A DNA stretch of 41,161 bases from Verrucomicrobiota bacterium (GCA_022704185.1 JAKJGV010000008.1:1-41161), one strand, 5' to 3'. Counted from the first letter of the stretch, positions 24,900-33,820 are shown. Numbers and translations: made by a program. Notes: generated from the letters alone by a model not told the origin.

Positions 24900-24928
24900 A
24901 CTATATGCTCCGTTCCGCTTTCTGTCAA
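24900..24928 (-). promoter_or_regulatory. cysK promoter
   Basis: TTGACA (24928-24923), a 17-base spacer and TATAGT (24905-24900) on the minus strand are close to the ideal sigma70 promoter. The first transcribed bases include ATTCCGATTGATAATACGTA, AT-rich and partly symmetrical around ATACGTAT, which could hold a repressor site, but I cannot assign one. Confidence 0.8.
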
Positions 24929-25058
24929 AACTTTAACACAACCGCGTCCGGCTTGGACGTCTTGTCACAATTGCCCCTTGAACGATCCGCCATCAAGCAT
25001 GTACAGTGCACACCCCGGTTGCAGCGGGCAATCGAAAACTGATGGAGGACGTGGTCTC

Positions 25059-26378
25059 ATGGCGGGCATCTTCAAGGCATACGATATACGGGGCATTTAC
25101 GGCGATACGCTGACCGACGATATCGCGTTCAGGATCGGACGCGCGTTCGCGACGTTTCTGAAATCCCGCAAGGTGGTCGTCGGCATGGATATGCGTCCTC
25201 ATTCCAAGCCGCTCTTCGACGCGCTGGCCCGCGGGCTGACCCTGCAAGGCGCCGACGTCATCAACATCGGGCTCTGCTCAACGCCGATGTCCTACTTCGC
25301 CAACGGGAAACTCGGCGCGGACGGAAGCATCATGATCACCGCGTCGCACAACCCCGGCGAGTGGAACGGCTTCAAGATATGCCGCGAAGGGGCCACGCCC
25401 ATCAGCGGCGCAACCGGCATCGCCGATATCGAGCAGCTGGTGAAAACCGGCCACTTCGCGCCGGCCGCCGCAAAACCCGGCACCGTCTCGACGTTCGACA
25501 TCATCCCCCAGTACGCGGCGCATATCCGGCAATTCGCGGATATCCGCCGGCCGCTGCGCGTGGCCGTGGATTTCGCCAACGCGATGGGCATCTACGAAGC
25601 CAAAGTCCTCGACGGACTCATCCGGATTGACCCGCTGTTCGACACGCTCGACGGTACGTTCCCCAATCACGAGGCCAACCCCTTGAAGCTCGATACGCTG
25701 GAACCGCTGCAAGAGAAGGTCCGCAAGGGCGGACACGATTTCGGCGTCGCCTTCGACGGCGACGCGGACCGCGCCGGGTTCGTGGACGAGCGCGGCGAGA
25801 TCATCCCGATGGACATCATCACCGCGCTGATCGCGGAGACGATCCTCCAGAAGGAGAAGGGCCCCGTGTTCTACGACCTGCGCAGCAGTTGGGCCGTGCG
25901 CGAAGTCATCGAGGAAGGCGGCGGGAAGCCGATGATGTCCCGCGTCGGCCATGCGTTCATCAAGAAGCAGATGCGCGAAGCCGGTGCCATCTTTGCCGGG
26001 GAACTCTCTGGCCATTATTACTTCCGTCAGAATTACTTCGCGGAAAGCTCGTCCCTGGCCGCGCTCATGATCGCAAATCTCGTCAGCCAGTCGGACAAGC
26101 CCCTGTCGGAACACGTCCGCCCAATCCAGCGGTATTTCGGCAGCGGCGAGATCAACTCCGAGGTCAAAAACGTCCAGGCGGTTTTCGACCACCTGAAGTC
26201 GAAGTACAAGGACGGCCGGATGATCGAGCTGGACGGCCTGAGCATCGAGTTCGACGACTGGTGGTTCAATGTCCGCCCGTCCAACACCGAACCGCTGGTG
26301 CGGCTCAACCTCGAAGCAAAGAATGCGCCTCTCATGCAGAAGAAGCGCGACGAGGTGCTGGCCGTCATTCGCGCGTAG
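25059..26378 (+). CDS. Phosphomannomutase/phosphoglucomutase
   Basis: A 439-aa alpha-D-phosphohexomutase like AlgC/ManB, interconverting sugar 1- and 6-phosphates for nucleotide-sugar supply to glycans. It shows FKAYDIRGIYG at the start, the phosphoserine loop TASHNPGEWNG (near residue 95), the metal loop FDGDADRAGF (near 234), the sugar-specificity loop GELSGHYYFR, and the phosphate-binding RPSNTEPLVRLNLEAK. The frame is open from 24978, but ATG 25059 has a GGAGG Shine-Dalgarno and the normal N-terminus. It is divergent from cysK. A GC-rich hairpin follows the stop. Confidence 0.93.
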   Translation: MAGIFKAYDIRGIYGDTLTDDIAFRIGRAFATFLKSRKVVVGMDMRPHSKPLFDALARGLTLQGADVINIGLCSTPMSYFANGKLGADGSIMITASHNPGEWNGFKICREGATPISGATGIADIEQLVKTGHFAPAAAKPGTVSTFDIIPQYAAHIRQFADIRRPLRVAVDFANAMGIYEAKVLDGLIRIDPLFDTLDGTFPNHEANPLKLDTLEPLQEKVRKGGHDFGVAFDGDADRAGFVDERGEIIPMDIITALIAETILQKEKGPVFYDLRSSWAVREVIEEGGGKPMMSRVGHAFIKKQMREAGAIFAGELSGHYYFRQNYFAESSSLAALMIANLVSQSDKPLSEHVRPIQRYFGSGEINSEVKNVQAVFDHLKSKYKDGRMIELDGLSIEFDDWWFNVRPSNTEPLVRLNLEAKNAPLMQKKRDEVLAVIRA

Positions 26379-26399
26379 CCGCCGCGGATACGCGGTGGC
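26378..26399 (+). terminator. Hairpin after the phosphohexomutase gene
   Basis: GCCGCCGCG and CGCGGTGGC form a 9-bp stem (one G-T pair) with a GATA loop, starting at the stop codon. The nearest T-run is at about 26416-26421, so this is a stem without an adjacent U-tract. Confidence 0.45.
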
Positions 26400-26422
26400 C
26401 ACACTGTTCACGGCCGTTTTTG

Positions 26423-26451
26423 TTGGAATTCCAGCAGACCTCTGCTATGTT
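26423..26451 (+). promoter_or_regulatory. tRNA-Cys promoter
   Basis: TTGGAA (26423-26428), a 17-base spacer and TATGTT (26446-26451) lie 22 bases upstream of the tRNA 5' end, placing the start point about 15 bases before the mature tRNA. Confidence 0.6.
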
Positions 26452-26473
26452 GCACGAGGAAGTCTCTTTTCAC

Positions 26474-26548
26474 GGCGCGGTAGCCAAGTGGTAAGGCACG
26501 GGTCTGCAAAACCTGTATTCACCGGTTCGATTCCGGTCCGCGCCTCCA
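26474..26548 (+). tRNA. tRNA-Cys (GCA)
   Basis: A full cloverleaf can be drawn: acceptor GGCGCGG/CCGCGCC, D arm with AGCC..GGTA, anticodon GCA at 26506-26508 in the loop CTGCAAA, T arm CCGGTTCGATTCCGG, discriminator T at 26545 as expected for Cys, and an encoded CCA at 26546-26548. It delivers cysteine and is a lone tRNA gene, lying about 1.6 kb from cysK. Confidence 0.97.
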
Positions 26549-26624
26549 CCCTCCATCGCTCTGCAAAGCGGAGCGATGGAGGGTGCCCTGCATAGCTCAA
26601 GCGCAGCGCAGCGCGACGCAGGGC
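26549..26624. repeat. Two back-to-back hairpins after tRNA-Cys
   Basis: CCCTCCATCGCTC (26549-26561) pairs perfectly with GAGCGATGGAGGG (26571-26583); immediately after, GCCCTGC (26585-26591) pairs with GCAGGGC (26618-26624). There is no T-run, so they resemble dispersed intergenic hairpins more than a terminator, but they could fold the tRNA precursor 3' end. Confidence 0.75.
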
Positions 26625-26668
26625 CGAAACACCCCTCCCCCCCACCCCCGATTTCCTAAAATAGGGGC

Positions 26669-26695
26669 TTGTCTACTTCGGCGGGCTGTTATAAC
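26669..26695 (+). promoter_or_regulatory. Possible gcvH promoter
   Basis: TTGTCT, a 15-base spacer and TATAAC lie 45 bases before the gcvH start. The -10 is good but the spacing is short, so this is tentative. Confidence 0.35.
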
Positions 26696-26739
26696 AGAAA
26701 CGGGAAATTGCCGTGAAAGAGCGGCACGAGGAGCATTTA

Positions 26740-27132
26740 ATGAACGTACCAAGGGAACTCCGCTACACGAAGACTCATGAATGGGTGAAGCTCGACGGCA
26801 ATATCGTGACCGTGGGCGTCACCGACTTCGCCCAGGAACAGCTTTCCGACCTGACCTACGTTGAACTCCCGGATGTGGACGACGAAGTCGCCGCGTCGGA
26901 CGAGATCGGCGTCGTCGAGTCCGTGAAGGCCGCGTCCGACGTGTATGCGCCCGTGGCCGGCGTCATCGTCGAGGTCAACCGCGACGTGCAGGAAACTCCC
27001 GAGATCGTGAACAGCGATCCGTACGGCGCCGGCTGGCTCTTCAAGATCCGCGCGTCGGACCCCGACGACGTGGACTCCCTTCTCGACGCCGATCAGTACG
27101 AAGAGCTGCTCCCCGAAGCGCCCGAGGAATAG
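26740..27132 (+). CDS. gcvH: Glycine cleavage system H protein
   Basis: A 130-aa lipoyl carrier that shuttles the aminomethyl group between the P, T and L proteins, or serves as a relay of lipoate. It shows TKTHEWVKLDGN, GVTDFAQEQLSDLTYVELP, and the lipoyl-lysine hairpin VVESVKAASDVYAP, with the C-terminal DPYGAGWLFKI. A GAGGAG Shine-Dalgarno is 7 bases before ATG 26740; the frame is open 9 codons further but without support. gcvT and gcvP are absent from the window. lipB, which attaches the octanoyl precursor to this protein, starts 40 bases downstream. Confidence 0.95.
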   Translation: MNVPRELRYTKTHEWVKLDGNIVTVGVTDFAQEQLSDLTYVELPDVDDEVAASDEIGVVESVKAASDVYAPVAGVIVEVNRDVQETPEIVNSDPYGAGWLFKIRASDPDDVDSLLDADQYEELLPEAPEE

Positions 27133-27171
27133 GCCGGGCATGCCTTCGATACGGAAGCGCCGCGTCCTGCC

Positions 27172-27879
27172 ATGAGCGCGTGGGCCATTCACTTCTCTCG
27201 TCCCGTGCCTTACGCCCGTGCGGTGCTGATCCAGGAACGCCTTCTCGAGTCCCGCGCCGCCGACCGCATCCCCGATACGATCCTGTTCCTCGAACACGAG
27301 CCCGTCATCACGCTCGGCCAGCGCGGCCGTACCCGGCATCTGGTCGCCACGCCCGACGAACTCGCGGCCCGCGGGATCGCCATCGTGAAAGCTTCCCGCG
27401 GCGGCGACGTGACGTATCACGGGCCCGGCCAGCTCGTGATCTATCCCATCCTCCGCCTCGGCGAACGGGAAGCCGACGCGCACAGCTATCTCCACAACCT
27501 CGAAGAGCTTGCCATCCGCACCGCGGCGGATTTCGAGGTCTCCGCCCGTCGGCGGAAAGGCATGAACGGCGCGTGGACCGACAAGGGGAAGATCGCCGCG
27601 ATCGGGTTCCGGTTGAAGCGCTGGATCACCATGCACGGCATGAGCTTCAACGTGTGCCCCGACCTCGAGCACTTCCGCCTGATCGTGCCGTGCGGGCTCA
27701 CGGGCGAAGCCGTATCCTCGCTTCGCGACATCCTCGGTCCCCGCGCGCCCGCGGTTGCAGCAGTCTATGACCGCATGGCCCGGAATTTCGAGACGATCTT
27801 CCATCGCCCGATGGACCGCTTCGAGGCGGATGGCCCGCTCCCCGAACTCCTGCGGCCCCTGCTCGATACCCGTTCGTAA
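27172..27879 (+). CDS. lipB: Octanoyl-[ACP]:protein N-octanoyltransferase
   Basis: A 235-aa enzyme that moves octanoate from acyl carrier protein to lipoyl-domain lysines, the first step of lipoate synthesis. Motifs: LFLEHEPVITLGQRG, the nearly invariant RGGDVTYHGPGQLVIYPI, the catalytic lysine segment DKGKIAAIGFRLKRWITMHG, and the catalytic cysteine in VPCGLTG. It follows gcvH at 40 bases, so substrate and modifying enzyme are probably co-expressed. LipA is not in the window. Confidence 0.94.
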   Translation: MSAWAIHFSRPVPYARAVLIQERLLESRAADRIPDTILFLEHEPVITLGQRGRTRHLVATPDELAARGIAIVKASRGGDVTYHGPGQLVIYPILRLGEREADAHSYLHNLEELAIRTAADFEVSARRRKGMNGAWTDKGKIAAIGFRLKRWITMHGMSFNVCPDLEHFRLIVPCGLTGEAVSSLRDILGPRAPAVAAVYDRMARNFETIFHRPMDRFEADGPLPELLRPLLDTRS

Positions 27880-27991
27880 AATCGGGCCCCGCCCACTGGA
27901 AATCCGGACTTGCCGTCCTATATTACCCTTCCGGGGCAAGACGCACCGGATGAAAACATAACCTGGTTGAAACGGAAGCGAGGGTAAGAAT

Positions 27992-28615
27992 ATGGCACAC
28001 GAACTACCGAAATTGTCTTACGCGTTCGACGCGCTCGAACCGCACATAGACGCCAAGACGATGGAAATCCATCACGGGAAACACCATGCCGCTTACGTCA
28101 ACAATCTTAACGCGGCCATCGAGAAACATCCCGAACTGGCGGGAAAGAGCCTGGACGAACTGATCGGCGATCTGTCCAAGGTTCCGGAAGATATTCGCAC
28201 CGCCGTCCGCAACAACGGCGGCGGACACTGGAATCACAGCCTCTTCTGGCAGTTGCTGACGCCCAAGAGCGCCGGCAAGCCGGTCGGCTCGCTGGCCAAG
28301 GCGATCGAGGCGTCCTTCGGCGGATTCGACTCCTTCAAGGAGCAGTTCGCCAAGGCCGCGGTCGGACGCTTCGGCTCCGGGTGGGCATGGCTGTCCGCGA
28401 AGAACGGCAAGCTCTGCATCTGTTCTTCGCCGAACCAGGACAATCCGCATATGACAGGCGTTTCGGAATGCCCGGGGCGCGTGGTGCTCGGACTCGATAT
28501 CTGGGAACACGCGTATTATCTGAAGTATCAGAATCGCCGGGCGGATTACATCGGCGCGTGGTGGAACGTGGTGAACTGGGAAAAGGCCGAAGCCCTGTAC
28601 GTGCAGGCGAAATAG
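27992..28615 (+). CDS. sodA: Superoxide dismutase, Mn/Fe family
   Basis: A 207-aa cytosolic enzyme converting superoxide to oxygen and peroxide. Metal ligands are seen in [23 protein letters not shown], and [22 protein letters not shown] before WNH and NQDNP later fit the Mn-type pattern (Gly77/Gln146 numbering) rather than the Fe-type Gln69, though metal use cannot be settled by sequence. There is no signal peptide. It has its own 112-bp upstream gap and a GCGAGGG Shine-Dalgarno region. Confidence 0.94.
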   Translation: MAHELPKLSYAFDALEPHIDAKTMEIHHGKHHAAYVNNLNAAIEKHPELAGKSLDELIGDLSKVPEDIRTAVRNNGGGHWNHSLFWQLLTPKSAGKPVGSLAKAIEASFGGFDSFKEQFAKAAVGRFGSGWAWLSAKNGKLCICSSPNQDNPHMTGVSECPGRVVLGLDIWEHAYYLKYQNRRADYIGAWWNVVNWEKAEALYVQAK

Positions 28616-28693
28616 GCCGTCCCAATCATCCAGAATGTTCTTCGATTCGCGGCGCTCGCGTCGTAATATGCCTTCTTTCGGCGCGGGAAGGCC

Positions 28694-30361
28694 GTGAACA
28701 AGATCGCATTCTCCAGCTACGACGACTTCATCGCCCGGTGGAAGGTTTCGGTTCCTCCGGACTTCAATTTTGCGTTCGACGTGGTGGACCGCATCGCCGC
28801 GGAAGAGCCCCACCGCCCGGCCATGGTTCACGTGGACGACGCGAACCGCCGGCTCGACCTCGACATCCGATACTTCAGCCGGGAATCGTCCCGGCTCGCG
28901 GCCGGGCTCGCCGCCCACGGGTTGCGCAAGGGCGATCGCGTCATGCTGATTCTTTACCGCCGCGTCGCATTCTGGACCGCGGTGCTCGCGCTTCACAAGC
29001 TCGGCGCGGTCGCCATCCCCTCGCCGGCGATGCTGACGGAAAAGGACATCGAGTATCGTCTGAAAATGGCCGACGTGCGCGGGGTCATCGCCGACGAATC
29101 CGTACTCCGTCTCGTGGACGCCGCCCGCGCCGCGAGCCCGGAGTGCCGGGTCGCCGTGTCCATCGGCACGTCCGCAAAACAGCCGGGCTGGGTTGACTTC
29201 GAGCAGGTGTGTCGCGAGGGGGACGCGGGAGCCGCGCGGCTGGAGAAGACCAGCGGCGGAAGCGACCCTCTGTTCATCTTCTTCTCTTCCGGCACGACCG
29301 GCGCGCCGAAGATGATCCTGCATGATCACACGTACGCCCTGGCCCACCTCACCACCGCCCTCTACTGGCAGGATCTGCGGCCGGGCGACCTCCATCTCAC
29401 GATCGCGGATACCGGCTGGGCCAAGGCGGCATGGGGCAAGCTCTACGGCCAGTGGATGGCGGGCGCCGCCGTGTTCGTTTATGACTTCCGCGGCCGTTTC
29501 AACGCCACGCACATGCTCCAGCTCATGGCCGATCACAAGGTCACCACGTTCTGCGCGCCGCCCACGGTGTATCGCCTCATGCTCATGCACCATGACTTGC
29601 ACAAATTCGATCTGTCCGCGCTGCGCCACTGCACCAGCGCCGGCGAGTTGCTGAACCGCGACATATTCGACGGTTGGAAATCCGCGACCGGCATTTCGCT
29701 GTACGAGGGCTACGGGCAGACGGAAACCACTCTCCAGCTGGCCACTTTCCCGTTCATGCCGCTCAAGCCAGGCTCCATCGGCAAGCCGTGCCCCGGATGG
29801 GATGTGGTGCTGCTCGACGAAGACGGCCGGGAGGTCGCGCCGCACCAGGAGGGCGAAATCTGCATCCGGCTCAACGGGAAGCATCCGTTGGGCCTGTTCA
29901 ATGGATATCTCGCGGATGCCGACATGACCGCGCGCGTGATGCGAAACGGGCTCTACCGGACGGGCGACAAGGCGCACAGGGACGAGGACGGCTACCACTG
30001 GTTCCTTGGCCGCAACGACGACCTCATCAAGAGTTCCGGCTACCGGATCGGCCCCTTCGAGGTGGAAAGCGCATTGCTGACGCATCCGGCCGTTGCCGAA
30101 ACCGCCGTGACCGGCGTGCCCGATCCGGTGCGCGGGCAGATCGTGAAGGCCACGGTGGTTCTCAAGCCCGGATTCTCGCCTTCGGAGAAAATGATTCACG
30201 AGCTGCAGGATCACGTGAAGAGCATCACCGCGAGCTACAAGTATCCCCGCATCGTGGAGTTCGCCGCGGAACTGCCGAAAACCATCAGCGGGAAGATCCG
30301 CCGCGCCGAGATCCGCAATCGCGACCGCGCGCGCCACGCGGACAACGCCCCTACACCATGA
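28694..30361 (+). CDS. Acyl-CoA synthetase (AMP-forming), medium-chain type
   Basis: A 555-aa adenylate-forming ligase resembling the medium-chain acyl-CoA synthetase (ACSM/acetyl-CoA synthetase-like) branch. It shows the P-loop FFSSGTTGAPKMILHDH, TIADTGWAKAAWGKLYGQW, YEGYGQTET, the YRTGDKAHRDEDGY hinge, GRNDDLIKSSGYRIGPFEVE, and the catalytic C-terminal lysine in KTISGKIRR. Start is GTG 28694 with a GGGAAGG just upstream. The substrate, probably a fatty or aromatic acid, is not decidable. It converges on the LysE gene with an 11-base overlap at the stops. Confidence 0.88.
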   Translation: MNKIAFSSYDDFIARWKVSVPPDFNFAFDVVDRIAAEEPHRPAMVHVDDANRRLDLDIRYFSRESSRLAAGLAAHGLRKGDRVMLILYRRVAFWTAVLALHKLGAVAIPSPAMLTEKDIEYRLKMADVRGVIADESVLRLVDAARAASPECRVAVSIGTSAKQPGWVDFEQVCREGDAGAARLEKTSGGSDPLFIFFSSGTTGAPKMILHDHTYALAHLTTALYWQDLRPGDLHLTIADTGWAKAAWGKLYGQWMAGAAVFVYDFRGRFNATHMLQLMADHKVTTFCAPPTVYRLMLMHHDLHKFDLSALRHCTSAGELLNRDIFDGWKSATGISLYEGYGQTETTLQLATFPFMPLKPGSIGKPCPGWDVVLLDEDGREVAPHQEGEICIRLNGKHPLGLFNGYLADADMTARVMRNGLYRTGDKAHRDEDGYHWFLGRNDDLIKSSGYRIGPFEVESALLTHPAVAETAVTGVPDPVRGQIVKATVVLKPGFSPSEKMIHELQDHVKSITASYKYPRIVEFAAELPKTISGKIRRAEIRNRDRARHADNAPTP

Positions 30362-30998
30362 AGCGCGCAGCGCCGTCCGCGGCGAAGTAGGCCCCCAGGC
30401 CGACCAGCGCCAGCCCGCAAACCACCAGCATAAGCTGGTACAGCCACGCCGGACAGATGCGCCGGCCCGACGCGACCGCCGCCGCGACAAGACTGTACCA
30501 GGTGAGGTCGGAAAGAATGTGCCCCGAGTAGAAACTGGCCAGGCCCGCCATCCCGCTCTTCAACGCCAGGGCCGCGTAATTCAACCCGATCGTCGCCCAC
30601 CAAAGGGTCCAGTAGGGATTGGAAACCGATGTCAGAATGCCGGCGAGAACCGGACCGCGGATCGCCGTTTTCGGGTCCGCCTTCGCGCTCAACGCCTCGG
30701 CCGCGGCGCGCTTCGCGGTCAACGCCATCTGGGCCCCCATCAACACCAGCAAGCCCCCACCGCCCAAACCCAGCACGCCCAGCGTCGCGTTGCGAGTGAT
30801 GAATTCGCCGAGTCCCATCACGACCAGCGCCAGCACGCACAATTCGAGCATCGCGTGGCCCAGCACGATCAGGGGCCCCGCGCGGAACCCGCGCTTCATC
30901 ACCTCGCTGAGCGTCGCGGTCAACACCGGTCCAGGCATCATCGCGCCGGAAAAGCCGACAATGAACGCGCCGCCGAAGAGAAACAGCAACTGCCCCAT
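30351..30998 (-). CDS. LysE-family translocator
   Basis: A 215-aa inner-membrane protein with about six hydrophobic segments. FSGAMMPGPVLTATLSE at the N-terminus and GPLIVLGHAMLEL are the LysE/RhtB marks of amino-acid exporters, as are NPYWTLWW in the middle. The exported compound is unknown. The frame stays open into the HAD gene, but MGQLLFLFGG at 30998 is the sensible start; it shares one base with the HAD stop codon (TGATG), so the two are translationally coupled. Confidence 0.87.
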   Translation of the reverse strand: MGQLLFLFGGAFIVGFSGAMMPGPVLTATLSEVMKRGFRAGPLIVLGHAMLELCVLALVVMGLGEFITRNATLGVLGLGGGGLLVLMGAQMALTAKRAAAEALSAKADPKTAIRGPVLAGILTSVSNPYWTLWWATIGLNYAALALKSGMAGLASFYSGHILSDLTWYSLVAAAVASGRRICPAWLYQLMLVVCGLALVGLGAYFAADGAARFMV

Positions 30999-31672
30999 CA
31001 CGCCCCTCCACACCAGCGGATAAACACTTCCGGCGCGAACTCTGTGAAACCCCGGATGTAGTAATCCGCGTCCGGCAAGTCCCCTCGATCGTGCGTGGTC
31101 AGCACGCCGACCACGCGCATTCCCGCGTTTTTCGCCGCGCGCACTCCGGCGGTCGCATCCTCGAAGACCACGCAATCCCCGGGCGCGGCGCCCAGCCGCT
31201 CCGCCGCCTTGAGAAAGATATCCGGCGCGGGCTTGCCATGCACCACATCGTCGCCGGAAACGACCGCGGCAAAGAGGCCGTTCGCGCCGAGCACCTCCAT
31301 GCACGCTTCCACGTTGAGCCGTGGCGCGGAAGAGCCCACGGCCGCCGCCACCCCGAGCCTGTTCAACCCGCGCAGGAAATCGAGCACGCCCGGTTGCGAA
31401 TCAATGCCATGCTCCCGGGCCATATCGCGGAATATCTGTTCCTTCCGGAGGGTGATCCGCTCAATCTCGGCGGGTTCCTGCGTCCAGCGAAACAAGTCGG
31501 AAACCACCATCTGGCTTTTGAGTCCGAGGCTGCCCAGGCGTTGCGTATCGGGAAGATGCCGTCCTTCGAGTTCGGCCAGGCGCGTCCAGCTCAGGACATG
31601 CAGGCGGGACGAATCCACCACCACGCCATCCCAGTCGAAAATGGCTGCAGGCTGTTTCATCGGCTGAGGCAT
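30998..31672 (-). CDS. HAD-family phosphatase, beta-phosphoglucomutase-like
   Basis: A 224-aa soluble hydrolase of HAD subfamily IA. The nucleophile and acid/base aspartates are in FDWDGVVVDS, motif II is VGSSAP, the motif III lysine is in HGKPAPDIFLKAAERLG, and motif IV is VVFEDATAGVRAAKNAGM. Likely substrates are sugar phosphates or phosphoglycolate; sequence does not choose. The ATG at 31672 touches the twin-palindrome element copy B, and an ATG four codons inside is possible. Coupled to the LysE gene. Confidence 0.87.
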   Translation of the reverse strand: MPQPMKQPAAIFDWDGVVVDSSRLHVLSWTRLAELEGRHLPDTQRLGSLGLKSQMVVSDLFRWTQEPAEIERITLRKEQIFRDMAREHGIDSQPGVLDFLRGLNRLGVAAAVGSSAPRLNVEACMEVLGANGLFAAVVSGDDVVHGKPAPDIFLKAAERLGAAPGDCVVFEDATAGVRAAKNAGMRVVGVLTTHDRGDLPDADYYIRGFTEFAPEVFIRWCGGA

Positions 31673-31721
31673 TTTCCAAGGCTTGGAAAACGGCTCGCGC
31701 CGTTTTCCAATCCCTGGAAAC
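31672..31721. repeat. Twin-palindrome element, copy B
   Basis: TTTTCCAAGGCTTGGAAAA at 31672-31690 and TTTTCCAATCCCTGGAAAC at 31703-31721 flank a 12-bp GC-rich spacer, start-to-start 31 bases. It exactly fills the space between the tsf stop and the HAD start. In this copy GGAAAACGGC and GCCGTTTTCC can also pair across the spacer. Confidence 0.85.
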
Positions 31722-31723
31722 CG

Positions 31724-32572
31724 TCAGGACGCGATCTCTTCGCCGACCTGGTACCGCGCAAAGCGGCGAATGGTCAGCGCGTCGCCGATCTCCTTGCCCT
31801 TGGCGGCGAGCAGCTCGGTGACCGTCTGATCGGGGTCCTTCACGAAGCCCTGCTCCAGCAGGCAGATCTGCTGGAAGAACTTGTCAAGCTTGCCCGCGAC
31901 GATCTTCTCGATGATGTTGGCGGGTTTACCCTGCACCTGCTTCGCGTAGATTTCCTTTTCGCCCGTCAGCACTTTCTCGGGCACTTCGCTGCGGCTGAGG
32001 CAGTGCGGATTGCACGCCGCGATGTGCAGCGTCACGTCCTTGACGACTTCCCTGAACAGGTCGTTCTGCGCCGTCTCGGCCTTTCCGCAGCCGACTTCGA
32101 GCAACACGCCGACCTTGCCGCCGAGGTGGATGTAGCTCGCTATGATCCCGTTGCCCTGCACCTGGAAACGCGCGTGCCGGCGAATGATGATGTTCTCGCC
32201 GATCTCCTGGATCTTGGCGGTGACTTCATCCTTCATCGCCGCGCCGAGTTCGCCGTCCACCGTGCGGGCCTTCGCGACGACTTTCTTCAGGAACTCCTGG
32301 AAGATGGCGTTTCGCGCGACGAAGTCCGTCTCGCAATTGACCTCCACCATGACACCGGTCCGGCCGCCGTCGGTGATATCCGCCGCCACCTGACCGTCCT
32401 TCGCCGCGCGCGATGCCTTCTTGCCGGCCACCGCCAGCCCGCGCTCGCGCAGAATGCGAACGGCCTTTTCCTTGTCGCCGCCGGCCTCGACCAGCGCGCG
32501 CTTGCATTCCATCATGCCGACGTTCGTTTCCTCGCGCAGTTCTTTAACCAGTGCTGCTGATATCTCAACCAT
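31724..32572 (-). CDS. tsf: Translation elongation factor Ts
   Basis: A 282-aa guanine-nucleotide exchange factor for EF-Tu. ISAALVKELREETNVGMMECKRAL is the classical N-terminal UBA-like domain, followed by GDKEKAVRILRERG and the EVNCETDFVARN core motif. The start MVEIS at 32572 is preceded by GGAAGGAG; the seven extra codons upstream are not needed. It follows rpsB by 32 bases, the usual bacterial order. Confidence 0.96.
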   Translation of the reverse strand: MVEISAALVKELREETNVGMMECKRALVEAGGDKEKAVRILRERGLAVAGKKASRAAKDGQVAADITDGGRTGVMVEVNCETDFVARNAIFQEFLKKVVAKARTVDGELGAAMKDEVTAKIQEIGENIIIRRHARFQVQGNGIIASYIHLGGKVGVLLEVGCGKAETAQNDLFREVVKDVTLHIAACNPHCLSRSEVPEKVLTGEKEIYAKQVQGKPANIIEKIVAGKLDKFFQQICLLEQGFVKDPDQTVTELLAAKGKEIGDALTIRRFARYQVGEEIAS

Positions 32573-32604
32573 GACCCAGGCTCCTTCCTTCACTCTTCAA
32601 TAGA

Positions 32605-33546
32605 TTAAGCCGACGCGGCCGGCTGGTCCGGCGCGGCGGGCGGCTCTGCCGGCGCCGCGGCGGATTCGGGTTCCTTGGCCGGAGCGGCTTCCGCCTTCGA
32701 CTTGGCGATCGCTTCGGCGCGGGCCTTCTTGGCCTCGGCATCGCGAACCTTGCGCTCCTCTTCCGCGGCCTTGATCTTGGCCGCGCGCTCGGCGTCCTCG
32801 GCCATCTTGCGGCGCGCATCTTCCGCGGCCACCTTCGCGTATTCGTTCTGCGCCTGCTGGACGGTGGTGGAAACCGCGTCCACGATCAACCGGACCGCCC
32901 GGATCGCATCGTCGTTGCCGGGGATCGGGTAGTCAATCGGGTCCGGATCGCAGTTCGTGTCCACCATGGCGATAACCGGGATTTTGAGCCGGTTCGCTTC
33001 GGCCACCGCGATCGCTTCGCGCGTGATATCCACGACAAAGAGCGCTCCGGGGAGGTCGTCCATGTCCGCGATGCCTGACAGGTTGTACCGCATTTTCTCC
33101 AGCTCGCGCCGGATGCTCGCGATTTCCTTCTTGGGCAATTCGTTGATGGAGCCGTCCGATTCCATCTTCTCCAGCATGCGCATGCGGGCGACGCTCTGAC
33201 GAATCGTCTGGTTGTTCGTCAGCGTTCCGCCCAGCCAGCGGTTGACCACGCAGGGCATCTTCAGCCGCTCGGCGGCTTCGCGGATCGGCTGCTGCGCCTG
33301 CTTCTTGGTCCCCACGAAGAGGATCCGGCGGCCGCGCGAGACGGTCTCGTAAATGAAACGGCGCGCATCGAGCAGGGCGTTGAGGCTTTTCGCGAGATCG
33401 ATGATGTAGATCCCGTTGCGCTCGCCGAAGATGTAACGCTTCATCTTCGGATTCCAGCGCTTGGTCTGATGACCGAAATGCAGGCCTGACTCGATCAGGT
33501 CCTGGATGGACAGGTCCGAACGGACCACTTCTGCTGCACTAATCAC
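32605..33546 (-). CDS. rpsB: 30S ribosomal protein S2
   Basis: A 313-aa ribosomal protein. The first 235 or so residues are standard S2: LIESGLHFGHQTKRWNPKM, VNRWLGGTLTN, PGALFVVDITREAIAVAEA, IPVIAMVDTNCDPD. After it comes an Ala/Lys/Glu-rich helix-forming stretch and an Ala/Pro-rich tail of about 75 residues, longer than the usual E. coli protein (241 aa). Translation starts at GTG 33546, six bases after GGAGGA. It leads the rpsB-tsf operon. Confidence 0.96.
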   Translation of the reverse strand: MISAAEVVRSDLSIQDLIESGLHFGHQTKRWNPKMKRYIFGERNGIYIIDLAKSLNALLDARRFIYETVSRGRRILFVGTKKQAQQPIREAAERLKMPCVVNRWLGGTLTNNQTIRQSVARMRMLEKMESDGSINELPKKEIASIRRELEKMRYNLSGIADMDDLPGALFVVDITREAIAVAEANRLKIPVIAMVDTNCDPDPIDYPIPGNDDAIRAVRLIVDAVSTTVQQAQNEYAKVAAEDARRKMAEDAERAAKIKAAEEERKVRDAEAKKARAEAIAKSKAEAAPAKEPESAAAPAEPPAAPDQPAASA

Positions 33547-33678
33547 GGCTTCCTCCGTCTATTGTTCCGCCTGGGGCGGAAAATCCGCTTTGGCCCCGGC
33601 CGGAGGGGCCGGGACACTCGCTTCCGTCCCGCACACGCGGGACTGGCGCCTCGCCTTTTCAGGGGCAAAGCGGGGGCG

Positions 33679-33706
33679 ACTATAGCAGGCGAACCCCGGC
33701 ATGCAA
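33679..33706 (-). promoter_or_regulatory. rpsB-tsf promoter and structured leader
   Basis: TTGCAT (33706-33701), 16 bases, TATAGT (33684-33679) on the minus strand. The leader down to 33547 holds three hairpins, including GTCCCGC/GCGGGAC and GGCCCC/GGGGCC; an S2-type autoregulatory structure is possible but unproven. Confidence 0.6.
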
Positions 33707-33820
33707 GGAGAAAAGACGGGGAAAGGCCTCTGACCTGATCTCACGCTGAAACGGAATGCCGACGTCTTGATATCAACGGGTCCGCGCGGCCCTCGCCCTC
33801 GATCCGGGACCCAAAGGAGA

